Assembly (NCBI RefSeq): GCF_031143425.1
Contig: NC_090445.1
Coordinates: forward strand, 1,197,190,691-1,197,254,690
DNA: 64,000 bases
Reading direction: 5' to 3'
DNA from: Pleurodeles waltl
Taxonomy: Eukaryota; Chordata; Amphibia; Caudata; Salamandridae
In this document: positions 35,641-47,934 of the stretch, piece by piece
Numbering within the stretch: the stretch's first letter is position 1
How the letters are laid out: each line of letters begins with the position of its first letter
Translations under genes and position numbers: made by a program
The notes under the pieces: model-generated
What the model was told of the DNA's origin: nothing
The model's input: only the letters and a program-made list of their open reading frames with translations
The model's database searches: none

Positions 35641-35930
35641 GTGCTTGGCCCAAATACTTTCGATGTATTATTTGGAAAGTAGCTTGTATGCAAGCTAGGG
35701 TAAGGCCGGCAGAAAGAGGGGGGAGTAAAAATGTGGACCCGCCGTCACAATGGTTAAAGAATGAGTAGCAGGAAGTGTGCTTAGGGAAATAAATTTGAAA
35801 TTAGTCACTATGTAATGTTTGTATTGTATGAATCAGGATAATGAATTGTATAGACGTCAAGGATGATGTTTGGCTCTTATGTATCCCTCTTGTGCGATAT
35901 ACAAATAAAAAAAATAAGAAAAATAAACAG

Positions 35931-36289
35931 TGGAGGCCAAATTTCTGATTGGTGGAAATGACATCTCAAAACTCCACTTATCTGTCTGACCAGTAATTAT
36001 GGGCCTGTGTCTGAACACCATTCATACTGTTCACAGTCCCGGCTTCCATCTCAATGCAGATCTGTCATCGGAGCATCAGGTGTCAATAGTAGCCAGAAAC
36101 AAATTCTGGCAGTTAACATTGCCAGATTCTTCCCTTCATGGGCAGTAGCGATGATCTGCATGCGATTCAAGCATTAGTGCTGTCATACCTGGACATAAGG
36201 AACGTTTGATGCCTGGGAGTGACTTAAAAGTCACTTACCCCGCTCCAAATACTATAAAATGGTGCCACCTGTGTTATATCTGGCATTCC
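35931..36289. other. Non-coding sequence
   Basis: Spacer between the L1-like tail and the L2-like fragment; nothing recognised. Confidence 0.35.
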
Positions 36290-36690
36290 ATGTTCTCAGC
36301 AAAACACTACTATTCTGAGGTATTTACATTGGGTGCCCAAAAGGACTCGTATTCTGTTTAAGTCTCAGATAATGTTCATTGTACTCTTCATGTCTCAGCA
36401 CCGCTGTTTCTCGTGGTGATTTTTTTGCTATATGTACCAGCAAGATTAAGACCGAGAACCCTTGGATAAGTGACATCCCAAAAGCTCATACTGAGAGCTT
36501 TGTTGATCGACCCTTCTCTGTAATATCTGCCAGATAATAGAATAAGCTTCCCAATTAAATATGTTTGATTACGTTATCTGCTCCCCTATTTTTTAAGGCG
36601 CTGAAAACCCATTTTGTCAAGTAGTTTGGTTTGTTATCTTTTTTTTATCTGTATTCTTTTGGCGCTAAGAAGCTTTGGCATGTACGCTTG
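36290..36690 (+). mobile_element. L2-like LINE 3' fragment, decayed
   Basis: HWVPKRTRILFKSQIMF (about 36330-36380) aligns with the LHWLPV..RI.FK motif. VDRPFSVISAR..NKLPN (36500-36560) aligns with the GDRAFSVAAPRLWNSLP block, and FFKALKTHFVK (36590-36622) with the FKRALKTHLF block of L2/CR1-group C-termini. The order and spacing match the minus-strand copy at 30040-30560, but this copy is older, with several stops. The end near 36690 (GGCGCTAAGAAGCTTTGGCA) resembles a usual LINE 3' region. Confidence 0.6.
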
Positions 36691-37071
36691 TGATCATTAA
36701 TCCAAATAAGGTATGTTGGTACAGGGTGTAACATTTAAAAAAACATATAATTCATGGTCAATCTATTTTTCTTTAGCAAAATTACACATCATGTTCAGCA
36801 TTCTCTAAAGATGCTCTGTATAAAAGTACATTTATTCCGTTCTCTGCCCACGGCCAAGTAAAACTGAAGCTTTGACTTGTAAACAACAGCCTGACACTGT
36901 TAAGCGCGTTGTCTGTTAATTCCACCTTGTTGTGGAATGCATTACCCATGCAAGCATTGTAGCAGAAGCTTTTTGCCATGGAGTCTTCAATAAACCTCAT
37001 TTGCCGCATAGTAATCATTTTCGATTTTCAAAACTATCCCAGTGTTTAATCGTCCCATCCGCCCTCTGTCA
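36691..37071. other. Non-coding sequence
   Basis: AT-rich spacer; nothing recognised. Confidence 0.35.
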
Positions 37072-37569
37072 CTGGTTCCCAACCTGTGGTTCGGGGACCT
37101 CTGCGGGTCTGCACAGCCTCCTCAGAGGGTCCACAACTGCTTAGAAAATGAAATAATATTAACAGATTAATAAAGTGTAAATAAATAAAGTGGCTAAATG
37201 TACACTTGAACATTTTAAAATGTACTGTAAATGTCAACGAATTTGACATTGGAGGCTATCACTTAAAGTGGTATCCTCAGATTAATTAGTGGGAGCAGTG
37301 GAGGTGCATCAAACAAAATATAGTATGGACGATTAGTGGCTTCAGTTGAATTTAGAAAAAATCCAACTTTCATATTTAAATGATTTTTTATTATTTTTTT
37401 TAATTTATATTTGTTTGCAAATTAAATAAAATGTGTTATCATTTGGGTATGTGTTTGATGAATGCGTTAGGCTGGGGTCCCTGGCTTGCAGTAATGATTC
37501 AGTGGGGGGTCCCTGGATTCCAGTAATGATAAACTGGGGATCCATAGACGTCAAAAGGTTGGGACTCCT
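37072..37569. mobile_element. hAT-type MITE, GGTTCCCAACC termini (long form)
   Basis: Starts CTGGTTCCCAACCTGTGG and ends GTCAAAAGGTTGGGACTCC. The flanking 8-mers CTCTGTCA (37064-37071) and CTATGTCA (37570-37577) match at seven of eight positions, as expected of an old hAT target duplication. Both arms match the shorter element at 22310-22528, including TTAGAAAAT, ATATTAACAGATTA and the CAGTAATGATTCAGTGGGG repeats. This copy has about 280 bp of AT-rich middle sequence that the short form lacks. No coding capacity. Confidence 0.7.
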
Positions 37570-37577
37570 CTATGTCA

Positions 37578-39308
37578 AGGCTTCCATTACAGAAGGCAAA
37601 ATTCTCTTAAACATGTTTAAATGTGACAGCAATCTGAGGCACACATTATTCCTATTATCTGTTGTGGGATCCCAAAGAAAGTCACTCCTCACGGTATTTG
37701 AATCAGAATGTGCTCATGCACGCTATCTGTTTTCAAAACTGTCCCTGGGCTTGCTTCACTTTCCAGAAACATCTCATGACGGTGTCAGTGGCACACTTTT
37801 AGCTTGTGATATCCAATTAGACAACCTGTTTTTTCAACATATTCAACAGAGAAATAAATAAAATGCTCTATGTCCAGCTTGAGTGAAACCATTGTCTGGT
37901 GACTGGAAATGTAGTTGCAGTGCCAGCTTAAGGGCTGGTGGAGCGGGTAAAACAATCTAGTTTGTCCCCCTTCTTCCCTGCCCCACATGACCTCCTCCTT
38001 AGATTTCCTCCCTGCCATCTGGCAAAAGTGCCTTTCATCTCTCCATATCCCTTCTCTCACGCACGTTTCATTTGTTCTAAAGCTCAGGTAAAAGCTGGCT
38101 TTACTAATCCACTCAGTTATCGGAATAAAATACAGCTCTGTTCTTTGCAGCAGTCATATTAACTCTCTGCGCTACTTTCTGATGAGTGAAAGCTGCCACT
38201 AGACAAAACTCCAGTCTCTTTCTCTAGCATTTCCGTTGCTGCCTGAAAGCTGGACACACAAGGAAATATGCAGCCGGTGTCTTAAAATCATATGTTTTTG
38301 CTCAACCACCCCCACCCCCCAAACCAGGTCAGTACCCCACCACCAGGTCAGCGCCCAGCACTGCCTTACCGGCACTACCCTAAAGCCAATCCTTTGTAGT
38401 TGCCTTGGAAGCTTTTCCTTTGGCACAGCAACCTTAAGCACCATAAATCCATGCCAAAGGCAGATGCACACTTTACAACAACTAGTTATCATAACATACC
38501 TTAATCCTTGTTCCTAGGCCCGTATAGTTAGGACCAGCTTTGACAGTTCAAGGTGGACTCGTCCTAGGGGAGCAGTGCCAAGACTGATTTGCATATGGGT
38601 TTGTATCTCTCTAAAGTGGTATAGAGATCAAAGGAATGATGTTCCGCAATGAAGCCCAAGTAATTACCAGTTGATGTCCCTGTTCATTGTATCAGAATTT
38701 GTGTTGCATTGATGGATTGGCAAAAACATGATCCTCTCAATGAGATCAGCAGGTGATCTATTTGGGCTTCTTTACTTGCTTTCTGCTGGATATGTTGCTG
38801 TTAGAATGCCAGGCCCATAGTAGATGGCCAGTTTGGTTAAGCAGGTTTTCGACACGAGAGAAATATTGTGCAGCCCACAACCTAGTGAAAGCCAATGAAA
38901 AATGTATATTTGAAATACAGTTATCTCAGTGCTAAAAACATTTTTGTCACACAGCCGAAATATTCTTTTGTTCAAAACTATAGCTGAAAATACTTCGATA
39001 AATACTTTAAAAAAATATAGCTGCATATCTAAATTTTTAATTTACTATTCTATTGATGTCAGATTTATGGTTGCTACACAGAATCACCGCCTTTTGAGCT
39101 ACAGTGTTCTCACAAAGGTTTAACCAGCGTGCATAGACAACTCTTACCATATTTGTGTATGTGGACTTAAGCCACAAGTCAGTTCTTTCTGGGCTGCCAG
39201 CCATTGTCAGGAAGGCTCTCTAAGAATCGGCTGTCGGTGTGTGAGCATTGTAACCTTTCTATTTGTTGGTGATATATTTTAATTATAATAATTGGTCCTC
39301 ATCTTTAG
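37578..39308. other. Low-repeat sequence upstream of the candidate exon
   Basis: No transposon ends or long frames. A C-rich tract lies at about 38306-38322. If the exon at 39309 is real, this is intron sequence. Confidence 0.4.
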
Positions 39309-39393
39309 GGCTGAGTCAAAGATTTGGAATCCAATTATGTCCGAAGATGGAAAAACACATCCGTACAAGATGAACCTATCATCTCAGCCACAG
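39309..39393 (+). CDS. Candidate internal coding exon of an unidentified gene
   Basis: An 85-nt segment is preceded by TCCTCATCTTTAG (acceptor) and followed by CAG|GTAAAC (donor). Reading from its second base gives 28 codons without a stop, beginning AESKIWNPIMSEDG and ending YKMNLSSQPQ; the first base would complete a codon from the previous exon, and the exon ends on a codon boundary. The peptide is of mixed composition, unlike the frames in repeats nearby, and no transposon features overlap it. I have a feeling of similarity to a conserved vertebrate protein segment but cannot name the gene, so no symbol is given. The other two frames contain stops. The polypyrimidine tract is only modest, and no neighbouring exon was found in the window. 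Confidence 0.5.
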
Positions 39394-42300
39394 GTAAACA
39401 CACCCTTATGTTCGTTCTTTGAAATTTGTTGGAGACATCCAATGACCTAGCACCTTTTGTGTTCATTAAATTGTTATTTTTCTAGTTTACAAGTTCACAA
39501 TTAAAAATAGTTTTACAAATAGTTCATAAAATGTAGAATGTATTCTACTTATATGCTGTCATGTGTCACTAAACCTAGCATTATTTTATTTATTGGGGAT
39601 TACTCTGACATGTGGTACTACTAATGAGCAACTTCAGAGTGTTAAAAGATGTGCTATTAATCATTACAATGGGACAGACAGTTAATAAGATTTATGTTTT
39701 TGATAATTTCCACATGCTCCCAAGAAAGCTTAAATTGCATTCCCTATGTTTTGTTATGTTTGTAAGAACAAGGGAAGAGGCCTTATATTTATTGGTAAGA
39801 ATGTGAGAGATTGTTTTTACTCCATCCTAATTCAAAAAAAAATTCAGCTGCATCAGTAGTTAAAAATGGTTTAAGGTAATTTGGGGAACGTAGAAGTACT
39901 GGGGAAATTACACATTAAATGGTCTGAGGAATGGGACTATGGCAACACAGATAAAAAGTGGTCCTCATTTTTTTACTACTTTTCACAGTTGTACATTAGA
40001 TTTGTACTTATGATATACACAGCCAAGAATTCTATTCCTGCTATTTTGGACACTATTTGGCTTCTTGAATAATGTGATTTTCTGGCAGATGAGGTGAAGG
40101 AAGACACAGTGAGTCATATGCTATCTATTAGTGGAAGGCTGGCTAATGTCCAGCATGATGAGTGGGTACATATTTGGCTCTAAAGGTCATTTTCAGCCCG
40201 CAGTGCGGCGTATCTTGTTTAATCATTGTGCAAATATGTGTGAGTATATGTGGTTTTAAGCAGGGCTGGACTGACTATTTTAGCCACTCTGTCGTTTTCC
40301 CAGTTGGCCAGAGGGTATAAGACTGCTTTCAGAAATTAGTGGGTCACTATGTCCCAACCATAATACCCCCATGTCCCCATTCCAATTGCTGCTTCCCACA
40401 GTGGGGCTGATATGAAAAGGTTTACCAAGGCTGATTTTTGTTTATTGTCCAGCATATGTTTTGAAAGCTGTTTTCCTTCTTGCAGTATAGTATTTTCTAG
40501 TTCATGATTATGAGGAACTACTTAAGATACAGAGTAAATAGCAGTTATGGTGAAAAAGAGCATTGATTGTGGCCACAAAGTAAATCTGGAAGGTGAGGAA
40601 AAACAAATTCAAATTGTTAGTGTAAAACTGGTTAGTGAATACGGTGGTCTTATTTAAAAATGAGGACATTATGCGTAAGAGAATAAATAATGAAGAGTGA
40701 TATAAGTTTGGGCACAATGTAATACTTGAATGAATAAGAAAGGAATGGAAGTATAGAATAAATGCAGTGATGTGTATTTATCGATGTTGTATACATTTAA
40801 TTTTGCTTCTCTTTTAATTTTGTGTTTATGTATGTTTTATAAATCCTAGATTAGGACGTTGCACAGTAGATGGTATTAGACGTTTTTGTAATGGTCGATG
40901 TAAAAGAAAATATTTTGGTTATATATTTCCGTTAAAAAGAAGATTGTGAAATCACTGCTGTTTTTATATTTTCTTTTTTTCTTTATTCTATAAACCCTGA
41001 TTACAAGAGGTCTGAGAAATTAGTAAGACTTTCCCCCACCCCTCATGACTTATGTATACCAGGGCCACTGGTACCTCTGGAGGTGGGGAAATGTAGCCCC
41101 GTTTTCAGATGGACCCTGGCTGTCCACATACAAATTGGTTATTACAGGGGAATCGCTAATTCAGTTCCAGTTCTTCATATAATTCCTCGGTTTAGCCTAG
41201 ATCTTCACCAGGAGTTTTTGGCTGGTTTGGGCAGTTGAAAACTTTGGGTGAAAGCAAAACACTTGGAATTCCAATGGAGCCAGTAACTGCTGCTACCGGT
41301 CCCATCAGAGCTACTTGAATACTCTTGATGATGGCCATAGTGTTCTGTATTTCAATGTACTTCATGTTTTGTGTACCAAAAAACAAGGCGAGCAGGATCA
41401 TAAGGCTCATTTAAACCTCTTTGATCCCAATAGGCTGCCTTTGGTTGTCTCTGCTGGCCTTCACATTCCATCTTGCTTGCCCTTTAAGCACCAATCAGTG
41501 TCTGCCCTTTGGACAACTGGTGACATTGGAATGGCAGAACTTCAAATGGGACATTTGGCACCATAGGCTGCACCCTAGCCATGAGCCACCTCCTTACAGC
41601 TCCTCCTGCTCACCATCATCCTTCTGGTCGGGAAACCTGTTAGTGTATCTCCTTTACTGTATGCATTTGCCACAATGGACCTTTGCTGCAAACCTTCATC
41701 TACACTTCGCTTTGGTTTTAGCCCATAATGGGTACTTGTAGCTGTGTATTCAAAGAGCCAGACCAAGGGGGAAAAGCTGCATACTTTGTATTGCAGTTCT
41801 GTATTGGGTGTCTGTATATCTCCTCATACTCATGGGAAGGACCTGAAGCAATTGTACATGGACTCTTGGAAACAAATCATGACCTCTTCCCTGCCCAATG
41901 TGAGCAAATTCAACCTGAATGCTCAAAATTGTAAAGGCCTAATGGAAATGGTGTCACCTTTTCTGCTGCCTGGAAAGTCAGCCCCTCACATGTTGTTAAC
42001 TTGAAAAGAGACCCAGCATCATTATTTCAGTTCTTTGGTTCCGTGCTCAAATAGGCAGAGAATGAAAAATGTCCTAGCTATCATAATGGAAAATATCATG
42101 AATTCTAATATGTTTATGAATACGTTATTTTTTCCCATGTGCTGATTGGAAATAAAGTGTTACATTAACCTTGCTTGGATGCTGTGGAATAAAGTGAGGA
42201 AAGAGCAAAAATAATCCTCACTAACGAAGAGCTGTTTGATGATGAAGCATGACACCCAATTAGGTGTGTGAGGGGCCTTGCTCCTGACGGATCATATCCT

Positions 42301-42659
42301 TTGATCTGATTTGTCGGGTTATCTCTGACCCCTTCCTGCTCCTTTTTATATCTTAGTAACTGCATACTCTTTATTTTTAGCCAAGAACTCCAGCCTGCAA
42401 CTTCTCCTTGCCCTTCTAGCCTTCCCTGCCATTCCAGTTCTGTTGCCTTGTTAGGACCCCTTTTTGGCCTAGCAGTGACTGAATCCTGCGGACAGCAATC
42501 TCCTGTTCTTGTCCAAGTGGTAAAATAGTCAGCATCTAACTGTGCGACCTCCTGTTTATTCAAAATTATTTTGCCCACCCACTTCCTTTGTGAGTTAGTA
42601 CAAGCACCAGCAGTTCTCAGAGCCAGACATGTCCACCTTTCCTATGATATACATGCCTG
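39394..42659. other. Low-repeat sequence downstream of the candidate exon
   Basis: No exon, RNA gene or clear repeat termini. Short frames between 41192 and 42004 on both strands have no recognisable similarity. It would be intron if the exon at 39309 is real. Confidence 0.4.
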
Positions 42660-44580
42660 CCTAACTTTTGTCAGAAGTCAGAAAAAAATAAGTCTAAAAC
42701 ATTTAAGTGATGTTCACTCCACATGGTATGGCATGTGATTGTATGGCATGGCATGGGTGATGGTTAAAAAGAAAGCACACTAATGTATGACAAGCCTTGG
42801 TATAGTGTGGTGTGGTGTGGTATGGTATGGTATGATATGGTACGGTGTGGTTTGGTATAGTTGGGCAAGTGAGGGAAAGGCACAAAGACAGAGTGGGAGG
42901 CAGCGAGCGGGTAAAGTCAGCGTAAATGGAGGGAGAGAGGGCAACATGAAGCACTATCTTGTGTGTACTACAACGAAAACAATAAAAGTCAGAAAAATGT
43001 AAGTGGCACATGTACTCCATATGGTATGGCAAGTCAGTGCATTGGATGGTATAGCCTGCCATTGTATAGTAGGGTATGGTAAGCACTGTCATTTTGTAAT
43101 ATGGTATGGTGTTTGAGAGAGGGGTCGAAAGCCACAGCCACTGAGGGTGTGAGGGAAGTGGGGCAAAGGCACATGGACTGAAGCATGTAAAGACAGCATC
43201 AACACACAAAGGAGAAAGGGCAGCACAAATGAATATCATGTGTGCAATAAAACTAAAACAGCAAAGGCCGTAAAGACCTAAGTGATATGCGTACTCTGAA
43301 AATAAACTTTCTCAACTATGGTAGGGTTTCTGAAGCAGTAGTAACGATGAAGATGCTACAGAGGGGTCAGAGGCAATTGGGACTGAGAGGAAGGAAGGGA
43401 AGGGCAAAAGCATCATGGACAGAGGGAAGGAGTGTGGCAGGGAGGGGACGAAGGCACAGAGATAGTGTTGGAGGGAGGAGTGGGTGAGTAAGGGCATCAC
43501 GGACAGATGGAAGGAGGAAGAGCAACATGAAAGAATATCATGTCTGCAGTAAAACGAAAACTACAAAAGTGACAAACTCTGAAAATAAGCTTTCACAACT
43601 ATGGTGTAGCATGTTTGAAGCAGTAACAACGTCAGAGAAATGGAAGAAGAGGGGGCAAATGCAACATGGACTTAGGGAAGGAGAGTTGGGGGGGGGGGCA
43701 GAAGCTCGAACACCGAGGGTGGGAGTGAGGGAGCAGTTAAAGGTAACTCAGATGAATGGAGGGCGAGAGGACAACATGAAAGATTATAATTTCAGTCCTA
43801 CATCTCAGGCAACAAAAGTCAGAAAACAGTAAGTGACACGCGCTTAGGGTAACCAGAATTTTAAAGCCAAAAACCGGGACATTTCACAAAAATAGAATAA
43901 GGACAACATGTTTTCTTCAACTGAGCGCCGAGAATGACAGCGCTCGTCACAACAGAATAACAGAAGAGGCACTAAGAACACAAATGCCATTTTTAAAGCA
44001 AGTATAATGCCTGTTAATTAAATAGCTTTCCAATAACACCTGCTTTGTATTTCTGCTTTAGAAAACAAAAAAAATCACTTCTTACAGTTTTCAGGCGACT
44101 CTTTAAAAACCGGGACATGAGCTAAATTTCCCGAAATCTGCCCGGACAGCTGGTGAAAAACCGGACTGTCCTGGCAAATCCGGGACACCTGGTCACCCTA
44201 CACCCGCTAATCAATTATGGTGCAACGTGTTTGAATCACTAACAAAGACGGAGATACTGAGAGAGTTGTCAAACGTCATAGGATGAGGGTGGGAGGGAGG
44301 TGGGCAAAGGCAACACGGAAAAACATATCTCATACAGCAAAACAAAATTCGGAAAAGTAAAATGAACACGCATAGTCTAGCCTGAAAATAAACTTTCTCT
44401 GCTCTGCTTGTTTGAAGCAGGAGAGGGCATGGGATGGGAACGGATAGCCTACAAACGGATGCCGTGTCATGGAGTGCTTCCTCACAGATGTTGTACTTAG
44501 AAGTGCGTTTTCCAAAATAAAAAAGTAAGGTAGCGTTAAAGTGCAAGAGCGGAAGGACACTCGGTGAGAAAGTAACCAGC
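42660..44580 (+). repeat. Degenerate satellite, ~250-320-bp units, five or six copies
   Basis: Units recur with AAAGTCAGAAAA plus (G)TAAGTG(A/G)CA (about 42670, 42990, 43815, with weaker versions near 43270, 43563 and 44345). Each is followed by a CTGAAAATAAACTTTCTCAA or GGTATGGCA-type block, then a purine-rich stretch with GGGCAAAGGCAC and GGAGGGAGAGAGGGCAACAT, then ATCATGTGTGCA(A/G)TAAAAC. Early units (42720-43115) are expanded with TATGGTATGG runs. A hAT-like MITE interrupts the array at 43845-44200. Not coding. Confidence 0.65.
43845..44200. mobile_element. hAT-like MITE, TAGGGTAACCAGAA / CTGGTCACCCTA termini
   Basis: Begins TAGGGTAACCAGAATTTTAA and ends CACCTGGTCACCCTA, an imperfect terminal inverted repeat. 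Subterminal CCGGGACA(T/C)-type motifs occur on both sides (AAAACCGGGACATTTC at left; several in the right arm). The 8-bp flanks CACGCGCT (43837-43844) and CACCCGCT (44201-44208) match at seven positions, as in hAT target duplications. Length is 356 bp with no coding frame. Its ends resemble the 172-bp element at 20791-20962. Confidence 0.8.
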
Positions 44581-46204
44581 ATGGCCATGAGGGTCACACT
44601 CAACGACGAAATAAAACCAACATGTGCTAACTATCAAAAGCATGGAAATAAGAGTGATGATGAGGCCAACCAGTGGGAAGCAATGGGTGTGCTCCAAGCA
44701 CTCTTTAAAGTGACAAAATGTCTTGCAAGCACTTGCGCTGTCCCAGACAAGACCTACACAAGGAAATAGTTCAAATTCCTAGCAGCAAACATGCATGGAA
44801 TAACTCCTCTTTGTTGGCCCTATGGCGGCTGGTTTATGCTACTTCAAGTAGTGTGCACGACATACTCCTGCCTACCCAGGAGACCCATTGTTTGGCATTG
44901 CTTGTTTTACCCTGTCTGGTTCTTCTGCCATGATTTTTGCTTAAGCTACCTGCTTCAATTAGCAGCTTGAGAGCCAATGCTGACCAAATTATTCTGCAGT
45001 TATCCCTCCTTTTTTCACTCCCTTAAAACTTGTTCAGTGTCCAGTCCCTTTGTTTCGATATTAAACCTCCTGTTTCTCTCCCTTGCAGTGTTGTGGTTAT
45101 ATATCTACCCTGAGCGCCAAAGTCCCTAGCTCTAGTGACCTAGGTTTGAGACCAGAGAAATTAATCGAGATCTGCTGAATAGGGTCAGTGAGTGAACATT
45201 AGCAGAAAACAGTCTTCCTTTATCCAATTATCAGACATTGAGTTATGTGCAAAAATGTATGTGTATTGTACTGCATTGTAGTTTCAATTATAAATGCCTT
45301 ATTAACAGTGATGACACAACAAAGCGCACGATCTGCATGTTTCTTCATGGGAATGATTTGGATAGAAATTTGTATGTCTGTTGTTTGTCAATATAGGTAG
45401 TGTTAAGAGTTGTGAGTGAGGGACAGAGATATTCTCTTATTGTTTTTGTCCCTCTGGCTTGGCATCCATTGAAATGAAATGGAGTGAGAGGCAGAAATCT
45501 TACACTTCAGATGCTGGTATATAGATGAATATAAAGTGTGTGAGTGGAGTGTGGTCTTTGTGGTAAGTGCTTACATGTGGAGTATATTCTAGACAGATCG
45601 ATTTAAGGCATGATCAATGTGGGCTATTGTTCAGGACCACCACCTTCGAAGGGGGCCCAGGAGAAAATCAACTTTCTCTGCCTGGCTTCTGTCTACTAGT
45701 AATTTTAACTTTTCTCCTGACTACGTACCTCTAACTCGGTCTCTGTTTGCTCAGGGACACCTTAAGGATTTTTGAGGCGATTTGCAAGATATATTTCTTT
45801 TTATTGATTTTAATGTATTGGCAATACAAACAGTCAACTTTTTCATCCTTTTATGGCCAAGGCATATTTAAACTGTTTTTGTGTAACTCCATTTTAGGAA
45901 CTGTGTTTGGCAAAATCTAAGCTTAAATTAGCAGAAACTCTGTATGAAAATTCAAAGTTGTTTCGCCCCCAAAATTCCTCAAGATGGCACTTAATCTAGA
46001 GACTAGGCATATCATGTTGTAGCAAACGTGTTCCTTTAAATAAGCATGGGGGAAAAGGATGAGAATGTTGTGACTTTAGATACCATTTATTGGGTTGTGG
46101 GCCGTATTAAAAGATTTATATTATATTGACTATATGCTTAGGAAAACTGCTCAGACCTCAATCTTCCATTAACTGTAGTACATTTGGTGAAATGTACACT
46201 AAAG
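44581..46204. other. Non-coding sequence
   Basis: No gene or bounded repeat. GGTTTGAGACC at about 45146 is B-box-like but has no partner A box at the right distance. Confidence 0.35.
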
Positions 46205-46480
46205 ATCGTTAGAAGAACAATCGTTAGAAATGGGAATCTTCTACTTTATTTTGACCCCAGAATATTATGGTACAAGAATATTGAGGTCAAAATATTGAAA
46301 GAAAGATTTACTATTCCCAACTCCATATCTATGTACCCTGAAGATGTTTGTGCTGCGTAGGTACAAATATGTTGTTAGTTATACAAAATCTAGAATTAGT
46401 TACCTGTCAATATTTTGTTTTCAATATTTTGTTCTCAATATTTGCTTTCATAGATATTCTGGTGTCGATATTGAGGGTGC
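46205..46480. mobile_element. AATATT-rich inverted-repeat element (MITE candidate)
   Basis: The left half has CCCAGAATATTATGG, AAGAATATTGAGGTC and AAAATATTGAAAG. The reverse complement of the right half has CACCAGAATATCTATG, CAAATATTGAGAAC and AAAATATTGAAAAC in the same order, giving an imperfect inverted repeat of about 55 bp per arm. No target duplication was identified, and the termini are approximate. Confidence 0.45.
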
Positions 46481-47926
46481 ACACTTAGAAATTGGGATTA
46501 TACACCCATCCACAGGGCTGGGCTGGGAATCAAAGGCAGCATTGGCAATTTATTTGAGACCAGCCCGCATATTACGTGTAGGTAGTAATAGCAGCAAGAA
46601 GACCCACCCACTGTGAGCCAGGCCCACGTATTTTAAATAAGTGAATTAACATATATAACATTATTGTACTGAAAAGGATACCCTTCAGTCCCAGGCACGC
46701 GCTAATGGCAGTAGCTTAGCAATGGCATGATTTAAAACCCTTTGTTTTTGCAGTTGTTTTTCAAAACACGTGACACCCTATGCAGCCTGACTGACTACTT
46801 TTACATATGTTGGGCACTACTCTCACTTTTTTTTTTACCCACTGTCCCGTTTCTAAGCACATCTAATTTATAAAAAGTCACAGGAGGCCCTACATGCCAC
46901 TACCAGTGAGTAATGCATTATATCCATCATAAACAGAACCTGTTGACACTTTGCAAATGCAAGAAGCACTTTAACACTCCTGCACTTAAATGCACTAATT
47001 GAAGTACAATATCAATCCAATATCTATCCAAGAATCTAAATCACATCAAGTTGAATGACTGAAATCAACGTACCACACTTCACCACATGTGGTTTTGATA
47101 TGATTAAGGTTTCACTCGTTCATTATCCATACTTTTGTTTAAAATGTGGTTCTATCATTTTTGACGATTTGTTTTTAATGTTGATTCACTGAAAATGTCA
47201 GGGCGATAGTTCCCATTATCATAGCTGAAACGGATAGAGGCAGTTCTGTGTTACGCAGTGGACCAGTATGCAGACTTCGCCAGAGCTGGATCCTATTTTT
47301 AGTCTCTGTAACCATCCCTTTTCCAACAGAAATCATAACACGTACACCTGACATGTTTTTACCGATTGTGAAGTAAATTTGTTGTTCCATTTCTGCACCT
47401 CGTTAATGATGTAATTCACCACAATGACTATATACAAGAGCCAGTTTCAAAAACAATACATGGAGACTTCAGTAAAACAGATAAAGCAAGGATATTTCCA
47501 GAGTAAGATCATATTATGGCTAAGCCAACGGATACACTATTACACATGTTATCAGCACCTTTTACAAGGGCAGTCAATGGCAAGATGCTGCAGTGCGTTT
47601 CTTATGTAGCAATAGATAATATACATGGTAGTTAAGAAAGAAGCAGATCTCTTTATTAATCAGATAATGAAGAATACTCGTGAAGAACATCAAACGGAGC
47701 AATATGCTTTGCAGCATGGTGTCCATGCCAGGCTCGGTGTCAAAAATGGTGTGTGCCTACTTAGAAACAATTTAATTGGCATAGGCCACCAAGACTCCAG
47801 GGTTTTGATACTTGACAGTGATAAGGCAGTTGGTGATGTGCACTATTTCCATATGTAGGCTTATTCCTGGAATATATGTTATCCTCCAGGCCTTTTATTG
47901 AGTAAGAATTATGTATGTGACATTCA
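46481..47926. other. Non-coding sequence
   Basis: AT-rich, short chance frames only. No exon or repeat boundary recognised. Confidence 0.35.
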
Positions 47927-47934
47927 CTGTTTTG

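Larger units (their letters stand above)
29690..35930 (+). mobile_element. L1-like LINE, near full length but decayed
   Basis: The order on the plus strand is leader (about 29690-30870, interrupted by an L2-like insertion at 30040-30560), ORF1 relic (30880-31690), spacer, ORF2 relic with endonuclease, reverse transcriptase and C-terminal segments (32080-35640), and a short 3' region ending in an A-rich tail (AAATAAAAAAAATAAGAAAA at about 35904-35925). This is the canonical L1 layout. Both frames contain many stops. A clear target-site duplication was not found. Confidence 0.75.

Noticed and set aside
41192..42004. Cluster of 60-105-codon frames on both strands
   Set aside because: No recognisable motif, no consistent frame and no exon boundaries; treated as chance frames in low-repeat sequence.
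42660..44580. CRISPR-like regular array
   Set aside because: Units are 250-320 bp and diverged, with no short conserved repeat and unique spacers; the context is clearly eukaryotic.
45130..45160. B-box-like GGTTTGAGACC as a Pol III gene
   Set aside because: No A box at the correct distance upstream.
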